Positions 22,805 to 35,530 of a DNA stretch of 64,000 nt are shown here, piece after piece. The position numbers and the translations under genes were made by a program. Positions within the stretch are counted from its first letter, which is position 1; every line of letters starts with the position of its first letter. Location: contig CM040431.1 in the NCBI GenBank assembly GCA_022702705.1, positions 26,367,623-26,431,622 of the forward strand, read 5' to 3'. Source of the DNA: Papilionanthe hookeriana x Papilionanthe teres (taxonomy: Eukaryota; Streptophyta; Magnoliopsida; Asparagales; Orchidaceae). Below the pieces are notes generated by a model, which was not told the origin of the DNA, did no database searches, and saw only the letters and a list, made by a program, of their open reading frames with translations.

Positions 22805-24338
22805 TAATCACAAGAAAATGTACTAAGAAATTTATACCAATTTTATATGAAATTGCATTGTAAAGAAATGTATTTTTTATGTTTTATTACAGGAATGAAG
22901 ATTTATAGGTAATGGGAACAAAAAGAGCAAAAAGGAACGAATCTATAACAAAAAGGACTAAAATAGATGAAAATTGAACTATCCCGCCGACGGCGAGGAA
23001 TAAGCGGCCGACGGCGAGATCTTCCCGAGAGTTTTGAATATATTATAAAGGAGCCCGCTGACGGCGAGATCAAGCCCGCCGACAGCGAGCCTTAGCGATT
23101 AGCCATTGTTCTAGAAGCCCGCCGACGGCGAGATCGAGCCCGCCGACGGCGAGAATGGCGATTCAAGCTAAATACATTGAATCTGTAAGCTTTTTGAAGA
23201 GATGCTTAAGCAACCTTTGGATACATTCCTTCCTCTTTAAATATAGACAAATTTAGGCCAAAATTGTCGTTATAATATGTTCTCTAGTAGTGTCTTTAGT
23301 GAGAGTTAGTGTTTTATTTAGTGTCTTGGTGAGTCTTTTTAATTAAGTGTGTTGTACAAGAAGGAAGAGTCAAAGGAACTTCAAGGAGTCTGCTTGGGGA
23401 GAAGATTCGAGATAAGTTTTTTTGTTTATTGTTTTATAACTTTAAATGAAATCCAAGTTTTGTGTTATTCTTCCTATGCATTCTGAGTAGTTTTCTTTAT
23501 CTTTCTCCTTGTTGTTGAGATTTGGTGAAATGAAGAATTAAATTAGTTGTGCCTAAAAATATTAAATAAAATTGTGATAATCTTTTACTTAAATCTTAAT
23601 TTACTTTTAATTTGTCCAATTGAATTGTTAACATATGTTGAATTATCAACTATAGTAAAGATTACATCCGAGATTCAAGGAAGTCAAAAGCTTTGGAAGG
23701 AGGGTGCAAATAAATAAGGAAATATTAATTTTCGAGCGTAGAATTGGACATTTTAGTGTGACAGACTAAAATATTCAATTTGGTCCTATCATTTGAGAGT
23801 TGAAGTGTGGATGTTAGCCCTCAGGCGAGGGAAACGTGGGAGCTCTGAAGTGGCAGCCAGTATCCTCCTAGCCTAGCTGCAAATTCAGTAACCAAACATA
23901 GGACTATTCAATGTTCTTTGCACCTGGACCAAAGGGTAAAGAATAGGAATGCTCATATTTGACACAATATAATTCTAACTAATTTAATTATTTATTCACT
24001 TAATTCTCTTAACAAAGAGAAAGATACTTTTTGAAATTATAATATTTTATTTAATCTTTAAGAAATAGAGTTTAGAATAAGCGTTCGTTATTTCCGTATA
24101 CTAGATTAGTAATTGCATTTGCTGAAATTTAGTCCTTAAGTCTCTAACTTCCTTGTGGGATCGATATCTAGGACTCCATTAGAGCCCTTTATTACTTGAA
24201 CGATATGTATACTTGCGTTGATAAAAGGGGAGAGAGCAAAATTGCTATTTTACTTCGAAAAACATTTATAACATTTATAAAAGCTTAACCAACATATACA
24301 CCCTTCACTTTCTGCCCTGCTCTCCTCCGAGGTTGTCA
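22805..24338 (+). repeat. Athila-family solo LTR
   Basis: This 1,534-bp sequence is the reverse-orientation relative of the LTRs at 31-1603 and 12085-13656, clearly more diverged. It starts TAATCAC (the family has TGATCAC) and ends TTGTCA. It is flanked by perfect CATAG duplications (22800-22804, 24339-24343) and lies inside the CACTA transposase gene. Without internal element sequence it is a solo LTR, the product of recombination between two LTRs. A TATA-like site lies near 23237-23245 and the palindrome cluster just upstream. Confidence 0.9.
22983..23153. repeat. Cluster of six GC-rich near-palindromes (solo LTR)
   Basis: Six CCCGCCGACGGCGAG-type units lie in 171 bp. They sit about 85 bp upstream of the TATA-like site of this LTR, mirroring the two LTRs of the complete element even though the rest of the LTR has diverged. 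Confidence 0.85.
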
Positions 24339-24343
24339 CATAG

Positions 24344-25975
24344 CACATGTGTATTTACGGCCTCTGATAGATGAACTATAGATATTATGGGAAACTGACA
24401 TATTTATTTATGATATTGCAACCGAATAAAACTTTCACCTTAGAGCTACTCTTATGTGGACGATCAGTGATTTTCTGGCTTTTGGGATGCTATTTGTTTA
24501 GAGCATAGCCGGGAAATTGGCATGTCCCTACTGTATGGACATGTCTAAGGCATTAACTTTAAATCTTGTAAGAAAAAATTCCTGTCATCAAATATTTTTA
24601 GCACGTAATCACCCGTTTCGGAGGAATAAATATGCAACTTTCAGAGATAGAGTTGAAAGATAGAGTTCACTCCCAATGATTAATGAAAGTGATTTATTAC
24701 AGATGATCAGTGAAGTACCAAATATCATTGAGAGGCTGAAATTAGTATTGAGTCATCTTTCACTTATGATGTTACACATAATTGGATGAAGCGGAGTATT
24801 TTTTAGGATCTTCCATACTAGAGAACTAATTTGATTAGACATAATCTAGATGTTATGCATATTAAGAAGAATTTTTTTGATAATATTTCAATACTATTAT
24901 GAATATCAAGGGAAAAGCATAGGACAACATCAAAACAAGATTGGGTCTGAAATTATATTGCAAGAGGAGGGGGTTAGAACTGCAAGAGACAAATGCCGAT
25001 AAAATAATAAAGCTCAAAGCTACGTATTGTCTCACATTAGATCAGCAAAAACCAATATTTAAGATATTACATTGTTTGAAGTTTCCAAGTGGTTGTGCCT
25101 ATAACAGAGGCCGATCTGTTGATTTGGGGATGGGGAAATTATTTGATATGAAGAGTCAATATTTCTATATTTTCATGTAGTGCTTATTAATTATTACAGT
25201 CAATGCCCTACCAAAGTCGGTAATTGACTCGTTGATCGAAATCAGTACATTCTTCAGGGGGTTATGCGCAAGTACTTTGAACATTGATCCTTTGCAAAGT
25301 CTTGACGTGATTTTTTTGTTCTTGCTATTCAAGCTCGAATGGTTATTTCCTCTCGGGTTTTTTGACTCAATGGAGCATCTGCCCATTAATTTGTGTCATA
25401 AGGCTATATTGGGGGGACCAGTGTTGTAATTTGGATGTACCCCTTTGAGAGGTATGTATTTATTTTTGTGTGAACCATTATCTTATCTTTTCTAAAATAA
25501 CTAAACTGTGCAAATTTCTAAATAGATAAAAGAGATTGTTAAGAATAAAGCACTTCTAGAGGGTACGATATGCAAGACATACCTATTACAGAAGATAATT
25601 TCTTTTCTTTTCTTATTTCTTTGATCAAGAGAAACATACACATGAAAATATTAGTTAGATTTCTTTATAAATAGAATTATCGGTATTCCAGACATCTGGT
25701 GAACCATTAGGTAGGAATAGTATGCACTACCTAAATGATAGAGTGCTTCAAGCAGCTGCTTTGTATGTTCTGCTAAACTACTACAACAAAGTACAACCAT
25801 TTATGCAGTAAGAATAAATATAAGTTATTATCCAGAATGCTTTATCAACTAAATCTGACTTACAAATCATAATGATGTTTGCAGGTTATGTACGAAGAGC
25901 TTAAATGTAGAGGATGATTCTCTTGTAAGCAAAAAAATCAAAGAAGAATTTTCAAAATAGTTCAAATTACATGTA
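24344..25975 (+). pseudogene. CACTA TNP2-type transposase, second part
   Basis: The gene resumes after the solo LTR with VYLRPLIDEL (about 24351). It continues with MWTISDFLAFGMLF, GKLACPYCMDMSKALTL, HPFRRNKYATF and HNLDVMHIKKNFFDNI. Then come LKLYCKRRGLELQE (24941), STFFRGLCASTLNIDPL, FFDSMEHLPINLCHKAILGG (to about 25430) and TSGEPLGRNSMHYLNDRVLQ (about 25690-25760). The last recognisable piece ends near 25975. It is broken by stops and frame changes. Order and spacing match TNP2-type transposases, and the joined parts would cover most of the domain. Confidence 0.85.
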
Positions 25976-26916
25976 TGTTGAAGTAACATTTAAATTCAGC
26001 GAAACACTATGTAATTGTACTATACGAAGTAAAACTAATTATGCTTTAGAAGTTCTACTAGGTTCATAATACAAGCAACAAAATCACAGATAATGACTTA
26101 TTAGATCTTGCTTAGGGGCCTAATCGTAGTGTAAAGACATGATAAATATTTGAAGTTAACAATTACAAATTTCACATGAGCTCCTCGTGTGAAGGAAATT
26201 AAACTTATAATTGTAGTGCTTGTGTTAGAGGAAACACATGCATAGTTAACAAGATCATATGTTACAACATACTAAATGAAGTACTTCAGTTACAATATCT
26301 GGGCTATGTTGAGTTCAATGTCTACATGTTTAATTGTGAGTGGTTTGATCTTGTTTCTAATCGAGGAACATGAACACTCAACTCATATTATATTATCAAA
26401 ATTAAGATAAACAGAAGATAAGCAAATTATGACCAATTTATTCTAGCATGTCAGACTAGTTAGGTTTATTATGTTCGATATCTTTGTTGAACAAGGGATA
26501 AACTTAATTGGGCTGTTATATTGAAGAATATTCCACACAAAACTGCTATGAAGCAAAATGTTATCGAACCTATTCACCAAGATTCAGTTATGTCTGATTT
26601 TCATATTCAACTTTGCTCAATAATGAGGAGCCTTCTAGAGAATACCACGAGGCTTCATGAAGAAATTCCTCTATATATAGATGAAAAGGATGATGAGATT
26701 GCAGAAGAAATTTTAAGTTCTTCAACATCTGGATCATCAAATGAAACACTAAAAAATGGTATCAATACATAGATGATTACTTTATGCACCTTTTTTCTTT
26801 TACTTTCGCTTCTTACACTTTAGTTCTTCTGCTTAATTTTCTTGATTTATACATAGAAATGATATGTTTCACTTTTCTACTTTATTTTTATCTTATATTA
26901 CATATTAATCATGTTT
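25976..26916 (+). other. CACTA interior between the two genes
   Basis: AT-rich sequence with one plus-strand frame of 83 codons (26521-26772), acidic and serine-rich toward its end. I do not recognise it, and it may be an exon-like relic of the transposon. No start signal or neighbour supports it as a gene. Confidence 0.4.
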
Positions 26917-29900
26917 ACTAATGTCGGTCGTTAAAGTTTCTGAAGAGTTTAGAATATAGTTTTATGAAGTAGGGTTTTGATTTAATTTAATATATATGGA
27001 TTTTTGAAAATAATATCTTAATTTTGAAGAATATGAAATCAAACTGATCTCATATAAGTGATAGTTTAAATAATCGAGCACTTCATCACAAGACATGTAT
27101 CTATCCCGAAGAATGGATACATTGCTTGGCGGTAAGGCTTGATCAAATAAACTAAAGAATTCATAACATCCGTTTGGCCTACGAACCATTGTTGACCGAC
27201 AATTTCCCCTATCTAATACGAAGGAATCCGATAGGGTTTATATTAATATGGAGTCTTTAAGTTTCCTATAAGGGCAAGCCCTTATAGTTAATTACATCTT
27301 AGATAACCGAAGTCACCTAAGAGAACTCTTGATATAGATCAGGAAATATTGTACTCATGACTTCCAAAAGGGTAATGTTCTTCAAGAAAATGTTGTAATA
27401 GGAAATCCAATAGGTGAGTGGCTTAAATTTCAGAACAATTTCTGTAGGAATCCAAAGGAAAGAAAGATTAGGGGAAAAACATGGATCCAAGAGAGATCTT
27501 GGTGTTTTCCCGAACTATCCTATGGTTTGGCTCCAATTTGGGATGTTTATTTGATGTTTCATTCTGTTAATTTTATTCTTTAAGACTTATATTCACCTAA
27601 CACTGATCATGTGAATAGCCTGGAAGATAGGAGGGTTTATGTCATACATGATAAAATGAGTTAGGACTTATGTTGCACAACGTGGTTATGAAAAGGCCTA
27701 AAGAGATAAAGGGAGGGTTTATGCTGCACTAACTAAGCTACCTCGAAGTCATATAACTTATTGTTTTGACTTCTAAGGAGTTTTGTTGTTGAAGATGGTC
27801 GTGCTACCCACCATGCATGCTTTGAGCTCCTAGTCGTAGCAGGTTTAGTTTAAAGAAGTGTCAATTCTAAGAGAGAAGATAAGTGTCATGTTTTGAGAAT
27901 ATTTAAATTGAGATGTCTTAATGTTTTATTAGGGGAATATTAAAGTTGATTATAGCGACATCGGTTAAGATCCCATGGTTCCATTATCTCACCACCACTA
28001 TTTTCATTGAATTCACTTAGTCCAAATGAATTTACTAAGCTCAACTTAATGAGTTTCAAACTTTCATTTAGACAGTGGGAAAACTTTGTTAGCAACACGT
28101 TGGTTACCTCCTCTGAGGGATTTTCGATTATTCAACGAGACGTTTTAATTTAGCTGTAATTATTATTTTTGTTTTGTTTGTGATTAAATTTTGAGTTGTT
28201 TTATATTTTGATTGTTGTGACAGTGAATTATATCTTGTTTGATTTTTAATTTTGATTTTTGGTTCTGATTTTGTGGCTATCCTAGAAGTTTTAGTTTTCA
28301 TGCAGGGTGATATTGTTGTTTAACATGCAAGCTTATAAGCAATAAAAAGTAAGGAAAGTATAAGAAAAGAAAGCATTGTAAACTTGTAAAAGTGTACATG
28401 ACGAGTCTTCTTGTTCCTCCACCTGAGACTTTAGTTTTTTTGCAATAAACATTTAAATTTTGTAGGAAAGTAAAACTCTATGGATAGGTTCGTCACAGAC
28501 CTACCAAACCCTATGTCATAACTTGGCGGGTCCTATTATTTTATTTAAGAGATTTCTACATTTAATGAGTATGATAGGTCCAGTTGTCCTACAAGGTGTC
28601 CAGAAGATTTGTGAAACTGGCCTGGGAGGTACTTAAACATTTAAAAATCCTCTTGAGCTTCCTTGAGTTCATTTGAACTTATCATAATTATTAAATGATT
28701 CATCTTTTTTATATCCTTATGCTCAGTGAGCCAATGTTTTATTCATCCTGAAAGGCAGGGTGGTTAACATTTTCCTTATGAATTATGTAAGTGGGGGTCT
28801 TTAGAGGCAAACTTAATTCATGAAAGAATTTAATTAATTTTGATGGGCTTCTAGTGTTTCAAATGGTTTAAGATTAATTATTCTTCCTTTCTAATCCTTA
28901 TTAGTCAAATTTTCAATTAAGCCTAGTTCACTACTAAGCCCTTAAGACTTTAATGGGTATATTTATGTCTTTAAGAAGAAAAAGTTGAGCTACTTTTCAT
29001 GATTATGATTTTTATCAAAAATATATATTGAATTATCATTCAAATAGGGGTATTAAATTAATGGAACACCAACTTCCAAAATCGACCCCTGACCTTAAGG
29101 ATCTTTTAATTTAGTAATTTTAATCTTTCTTAAACCATAATGATTAATTAAATTATAAATTTTATCTTTTAATGTGACAAAAATGAGATGAGTTTCTACC
29201 ATTTATCTCTTTATATTTAAATAATTCAAACATAATAATCAAGATCATTTATTACCATTTTCTCACTTTGATTAAGCCTAAATACTGATTAAGGCTAAGT
29301 TCTTCAAAATTACAATTTTCCCCCTAAAGACATATATCATTTCATAATTCATTAAGTTTAACTAAAATAAATTTGAAATTTTTATGTGAATGCACTTATG
29401 GGTTAATCAAAATATCAGAGGAGAAAATGTGATTTTTCAAATTTAAATTTAATTTATATATTTATTTTTATGCAAAAATAGAGATTTTCATTGAAAATTC
29501 AATAACTTGTCCAAAACAAAACCTTTGGCTTTGAAATTTTTATTGGAGGTAGACCTAGACCAGAGGACCACTTGGACCAAATTTTTTGATTTTTTGAGCT
29601 TTAATTTTATTATTAGAATTATTTTAATTTTTAGAGTATTAATTAAGTATAAAATATTATTTAAGTTGAAAATTAAGTTTTGTATTTTTCTTAAACCTCT
29701 CTGAGGTCAAGAGACCCAGAGAACCAAAGTTCATATTTTTTTTTATTTGAATTATTACAATTATTTTAATGAAAATTTAAGGAAATTCCATTTTAGCCTT
29801 TAAAAATTGTTTTTAACCCTTTAAAAATTAATAACTTTTCTTTGAAAATTAGGAAAAATGTCTCAGTTGTTCCTAAATGCGACAATTTAGGACATTTTCA

Positions 29901-30733
29901 ACAATTTTATTAATTTTATGATTTTTGTGATTTTTTTAATTATTTAAATATTAAAATAAGGCTCAAAAATGAAAAAAATTGTTTTAATTAAACTTTTATT
30001 TTTTAAAGACTCCTCTGATCTCAGAGAACTCCCAAAATTAATTTGGTGAAATTTTGAAGTGTATTTTAATTGTTATAATTATTTAATTGCCAAAAAAGTG
30101 ATTTAACTTTAAAATTTCATTTAGGTATTCAAATTAACTCTAATTAATTTAAAATTTTTATAGGGGGTTCCTCTGACCTTAAATTATCGTGGAGAACAAA
30201 AATCAAGTTATTTTTATTTATATTTAGTCCAATTTCTTTTTTTTTAATATTTAGGTCGTAATTACCATTAGGGTTGTACTTAATGATTTAAGCCGAGTTT
30301 TTATTTTTTTATAGGGAAGTAACCTACCAAAATTTATCTTGCATTTTTTTAATTAATATTTTATTTATTATAATTATTTTACAAATATAGACACAATAAC
30401 TTGGAAAATAGAGATCTCTGTCTAGAGGTCTCCTCTAACTTTGAAAAAATTAGGGAAGGTCCCCTAAGACAAAGGCAACGACCTACCAAAATATGAAGCC
30501 ACGGTGAATGTCTAAGCTAATGGGGAATCAAATGACTCCAGAGATTATTTAATTAATTAAAAAGAAAGCATGCATCAAATAAACTTCAAACCATTTCCAC
30601 ATCATTCTCCTCTATTCACTGAGTACTAGGGTATTTTTCTTTTATTTTTATGGTTTTTTTACACCAAGTTATGGATTTTTAAAGTTCATTGATTTAAATA
30701 ATTCAAACATAACACTAATTTCCTACTTATCCA

Positions 30734-30747
30734 ACATGGCGCCATGT
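30734..30747. repeat. 14-bp palindrome in the giant solo LTR
   Basis: ACATGGCGCCATGT lies at the place that matches GACGCGGCGCCGCGTC at 18165-18180 in the other LTR. Both are perfect palindromes despite four differences. Confidence 0.8.
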
Positions 30748-31531
30748 CATCCTTAGCCGCTCCGAAAGACCACGCGGCGTGCTCCTATTCGACGCCTCCA
30801 TCTGACTGACGTACACTCGGTCGCGCTTTATGCAACTAATCTCCATTTGACTCCATCCTGGTCATCCAAGCATTACACACACAATCAAACGATGCTCCTT
30901 AATCTTCTTTGACTGGTCTTCCCGAGAGTCTTCCACCTTCTAGACCTAAGAACTCGAGCTAGACTCAACCAAATCACATGGGGTTTGTTCCAAGAGCTTC
31001 ATTTGACCTAGACGAACATATCCATATGGTTTATACGATATGAAATACGGTCTACACACGTATAAGATCAGAAAAAGCTCGAAAGGAAGAATGAGTTCAA
31101 TACCTTTGTCTGAGAGGGGAGGCCTCAATCAAATGGTTGTGGCAGCTTCGATTGGTTTCAACAAACCACCAGATGGAGCTTTATGCTGTGGTGAAATGTC
31201 TGAACCCGAATTCGACCAAGGTTAATTTCAGGTGTTGATTAAATTTTGGTGCTGAGGCTCTCTGTGATGGGGCTTTGATGGGAGATCTTCTTCTTCTGAT
31301 GTTGTGAAACTGTGGGTGCAATTAATTTGAGTTTGGTGCACTGTGGAGCTGTGGTGGAGTTTGTTTTGGTTCCGGCTCAGATTTCAGTGGAGAAATTGCT
31401 CTCAAGCAGGGGGAATCAGAGGGGGAAAATGGTTGGAATGAGCTTAGAGAGGTCTGGAGAGGCTCTGGTCAGGTTTTGGAAGGGTTTCCTTAGGAAATTT
31501 TCAGCACCTAGATTTTGGCCGTGAGGGGCGG

Positions 31532-31539
31532 CTTTTATA
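31532..31539 (-). promoter_or_regulatory. TATA box of the giant LTR
   Basis: The minus strand reads TATAAAAG in a GC-rich context (CTATAAAAGCC). The other LTR has a weaker site, CTATTTAAACC, at the matching place near 19010-19020. Transcription would run toward lower coordinates. Confidence 0.6.
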
Positions 31540-33459
31540 GCCATGGCCAATTGTTTGAGCTCAAAGCTTAGCTTTGGGTGCTTTAGGCCGCTTAGGGTGA
31601 GGGCTGAGCAATGCCATTGATTACTGAGGGGATGCCTCACTGACATAGCTCAATTTTGAGTTTAAGGAGATATAGGGGCACTCGAGCTGAGCCATTCTAG
31701 CTGCCAGGGCGGCCGACAAGGACAGGGAAGGTGGCTGGCAGAAGCATGAGGATGTAAGGAAGGCCACAGTGCATTTAATTAAGCATGATGGTTGCTTATT
31801 CAAGGCTTTAGGGGGAAGCTTGGGCTAACCAAAAAGGGGAGGACCCATTGGTCCCTAGTGAGGGACTGTTGGTCCATGGCTCAATGAGCTTGGGTTGGGT
31901 CAGGTCACACCAGTCCTAGGAGTCCTAAGGTGGGCTGCCATGAAGTTGATTTGGTCAATTTGGTTAAATTTAAGTGAAATTGGTTCATGGGTTCAATTTA
32001 GGTCACATTGGGTTTAGGTTGGGCTAGGTTTGGTTTGGGCTTGGTTTAGACCCAATTGATTGTTCAAAATGATGTATATGATTGTCATAAAGTGTTTGAA
32101 AGGGGATTAGAGTGGTTTTGAATAGGTTTGGGGGTTCAATTTGGCTTAATTTGTGAATTTGGTCAATTTGGGGCAAGTTGGATTAACTTAGGTCCAAGGT
32201 CAATTGAAGGTTCTAAATGGTCTAGGGGGATGTTATAAAGAGTTCCCAACATTAATTTGGTGGAAATTTTAGGGTTAGGGCACTCAATTTGGGGGATTTT
32301 GGGCATATGACATGTTTGGGTCAAAATTTGGGGCTTTGGACTTTAAGTGGGTTTGGGTGAGACTTGAGCTCAAATTGGGAGCAGTTGAATGTTGCATTTA
32401 GTTTAAGGGAGTTTCATGGGAAGTTTAGAATTCAAATTGAGGGGAAATTGATTGGCATTAGGTCAATTTGGGGGAATTGGGTCACTTAGGCAAAATTGGG
32501 GTTTTGAATTTTAAGTGAAATTGAACTCAAATGTGAGTCGAATTGAGTTTGGATTTGGTTTAGATTGAGGCTAAATATGTTGAATTACAGTTTGGAATTG
32601 AAATTGGGCAAGATTGCGTGCAATTGGGTGGACATTGGGTTTAATTTAAGTATTTTTGGGTTAAATGAATCAAATTGGGGCTTTTGGTTAAATTGGGTCA
32701 TGTGGTAGTTGAGAGAAATAAAATTGGGAATATTTGGAATGTTTGGGGAATTTTTGAGAATTTTTGGAAAATTTGGATTTTTAGGCTAGGAAGGATATTT
32801 TGGGGGTATTTTGGAAATTTTGGTAAATTTGGGTAATTTTGGTCAATTTGAGTGATGGGGAATATTTTGAAATAGTTCTTGGAGAAAAATGGGTAATTTG
32901 GGTAATTTTGGGAGTTTTGGAGGACTTTAGGATTTAGGGGTATTTTGGGTAGTTTTAGAGACAAGGGGTAAAAAATTGAGGTTGGTTGGAGGTGAGTAGT
33001 ATGAAATTGTTTAGATGAGCCATGGACCAAAGGTAACCCTCATTTGGTACTCTATGTGTTGATACTAATCAAACCTTTAGCTTGGGTCTAAGAGGTCGGG
33101 AAAAAACCACACACATGAGTCTCTAAAGAGTTAGGATATCAAAGTAGGATGTGCTTTGTTTAGGGTTGTGAGTGTAAATTATTTATTATGTAAGCTCCAA
33201 ACCTCCCGGGGTAAATCCTAAGGTCTGACCTCCTATAGAAGACTTCCCATGGGCTTCCTTATGCTTGGTCTCTTCCTCCCAAAAGCTGGACGTTAGGCCT
33301 TAAGCATATGAAAACTCCCAATGAAGTGAGAAAAGTTTGAATTTATAAGGGGAGTCCTATGGCTAGACCCTGGGCTATTCTAAAGAGAGACTAGACCTCA
33401 ACCAAAAGTGAGGTCAACAACTAATTCTAAATTTTTCTCTTGTTACAAATGTTAGGTTC

Positions 33460-34738
33460 TCAGCCTCCAGAGAGACCCCATGTTCAGAGGACTTTCGGGA
33501 ACACATATTGGAGGCTGAAGATGGCCAAATCAGTGGCGCTAACTGGTACGACATTCATGCAGCCACTTCAGTGACCCATTTTGTTACCCCTCCTCCTGCA
33601 CCAGGTCCCTCACAGGCACCACCTCGCACTCCTGCACCATATTTCCACCCATCTTTCTCATTCAATGATCTAGTCTCCTCAACTCCAGCACTTGAGATGG
33701 TTGATACCGTCGACAGAGTCTATGTTGAGCCAGAGGGGACTCGTAAGTCAACTTTCATTTTTACAGTGTAGTAATTTCAATTTATATTCCATTTTATAAT
33801 GTACATAATGTTTCATTTGCTTGTTCTAGCCCTCCAGGTCGCCCATGATGCGAATCATGGAACTCATCCGAAGCAGGTATGATCAATCGTATCTGTCCTG
33901 GAAGCAGATCTCAATTTTCCACTTTAGATATATATTTTTGGAAATTTGAGGTATGATACTTGAATTTAAAGTAGAAGTTAATTTCTACCCTTTCTATGCT
34001 AATCAAGTTTACATGATTTTTAATTTGCAGAGGTCATTTTACTGGTTGCCGGAGCATCAACAACAGATTCGACATAGTTTGGAGGTTCGTGCTAGGCATA
34101 GGCTTGGGGACATGTTTACGACAACATGTAAGAAGTGACAGAGACCCTCATGGGTTAGGGAGGAATTCTAGGCTGAGTTAAACTGAGCATGGGCCTCTTC
34201 GGAGTACCAGAGGAAGAGAAAGACAAATCAGCAAAACCGGATGGCGGGGAGAGCCAAAGGGGAAGCACTCCACATTTAAGGTTCGATCCTCTTACACCGA
34301 GCACAACTGAAGGCTGGTAAGTTTTTCTAAAAATTTATAAGCTTACAAATTTATGTAATTTTGTGGCTCCTATATTTATCTTATCATGTGTACATGCGAA
34401 TGAGCTTGACAAAGAGCCATCCACCACAGAGTTGCATGTCCTTACAAATCAGCGCGCGAGCACAGAACAATGAGTATACAATCACTCTCAGTGTGTCAAT
34501 GTAAGCTTTAAAAATATAATTTTCTCATTTTTAGGTGGATGTTAATATGCCAATTAATGTTTAAAATACCAATTAATGTTTGAATTTCGGTATGCATAAG
34601 GAGTACGAGTAGCTCCGTGAGAGCATAGTGAGATGGCTAGCCAGACCTCACCGTCTGCCAGCAGTAGTGGCAGCCAATCTACCACTACTCAGTCTGATTT
34701 TGAGTTGTGGATTCAGGAGGTGGGAAGAAGAAGGGGAG
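33460..34738 (+). pseudogene. Second CACTA gene, Ptta/En/Spm-type
   Basis: Pieces in order match the plant transposase family Ptta/En/Spm (Transposase_24): a proline-rich N-terminal part (33508-33771), VYVEPEGT, SRYDQSYLSWKQI (about 33870-33905), FYWLPEHQQQIRHSLEVRAR then HRLGDMF (34040-34120), WASSEYQRKRKTNQQNR (about 34190), LHI-GSI-type residues, and ELWIQEVGRRRGESVLG near 34700. GT...AG boundaries near 33745 and 33830 look like a retained intron. Stops, frame changes and the tandem repeat starting at 34739 show it is dead. In CACTA elements this gene lies downstream of the main transposase, as here. Confidence 0.7.
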
Positions 34739-35530
34739 AGTGTATTGGGTTCACGGCTCTGCCCCCCGAATTTTTTTTTTTTTGTGTTGGCCGCTATAGC
34801 GCTCAAATGTAGCTTGAGTGCTCAATGCTATAGTGCCAGCAGATGACCCTGAAGCGCCCAACCTAGGCAAATATATAGGTACAAAAATAGAGCGCTCCAC
34901 ACTCAAGCACCTGAAGGTTAGCATCCCCATGCTAGGAGGGGGCACCACATCGCCCAATTGTGGCACCCTTTCGCAATTGCTTTTCGGGCTGTTTGAGGCT
35001 TAAAATTGCATCTTCGTTGTGGGATCTATGTGTGAAGAGGCATTGGATTTTGAAGTTCTTCTATGTAAGAAAGATGAAAATAAGTGTTCTTGAGTTCCAA
35101 AGTCTATAGAGGCTTGAGTGTGGGAGGGGGCAGTGTATCCCTGTACCCCCAAAATTTTTTCTTTTCTATATCGGGCGATGTAGAGCCCGGACATAACACC
35201 TCAGCGTTTGAACTCGAGCACTCAATGCTCCAGTGCGAAAAGGGGGTGCCATAGCGCCCAACCCAAGTCCATATGTACACGTCTATGAATAGAGCGCTTG
35301 ACACCTCAGCTCCTGAAGGCTAGCGCCCCAATGGTAGGAGGCGGTGCCACAAGACCCAATTGTGGCACCACATCACTAGTAATCACATTTAGGTAGTTTG
35401 AGGCTTAAAATTACATCTTCGCTGCAAAATATGAGTGCAAAGTGGTGTTGGAATTCAAAGTTCTTCCATGTGAGGAAGAAGAAAAGAATTACTCTTGAAT
35501 TTCAAAGTGTATAAAGGCTTGAGTGTGGTC
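34739..35530. repeat. Tandem duplication of a ~390-bp unit
   Basis: Two head-to-tail units (about 34739-35131 and 35132-35530) match over their length, roughly four in five bases by eye. Both start AGTGTAT, contain a C run followed by A/T runs, GCGCTC-type words and AATTGTGGCACC, and end GGCTTGAGTGTGG. No ORF is shared. Their origin is unknown; they abut the end of the CACTA gene remnant. Confidence 0.75.

Larger units (their letters stand above)
26922..33419 (-). repeat. Giant solo LTR of the TAT/Ogre-like family
   Basis: The 6,498-bp sequence starts TGTCGGT, ends GGTCAACA and is flanked by perfect five-base duplications ACTAA (26917-26921, 33420-33424). It aligns with 13954-21400 in the same orientation, for example the tract ending 'CCTCTATTCACTGAG' near 30620 against 18050. 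A good TATA box reads on the minus strand at 31532-31539, giving a U3 of about 1.9 kb and an R-U5 of about 4.6 kb. No primer site or internal sequence flanks it, so it is a solo LTR, one of the longest one could expect. Confidence 0.85.
21813..34738 (+). mobile_element. CACTA (En/Spm) transposon remnant, interrupted by two solo LTRs
   Basis: Two separate plus-strand coding remnants belong to the two-gene layout of plant CACTA elements: a TNP2-type transposase (21.9-26.0 kb) followed by a Ptta/En/Spm-type gene (33.5-34.7 kb). The transposase is split by a solo LTR at 22805-24338, and the space between the two genes by the 6.5-kb solo LTR at 26922-33419. The 5' end is cut off at 21812 by a giant-LTR element, and I could not find the 3' terminal inverted repeat, so the right border is a guess. 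Confidence 0.65.
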
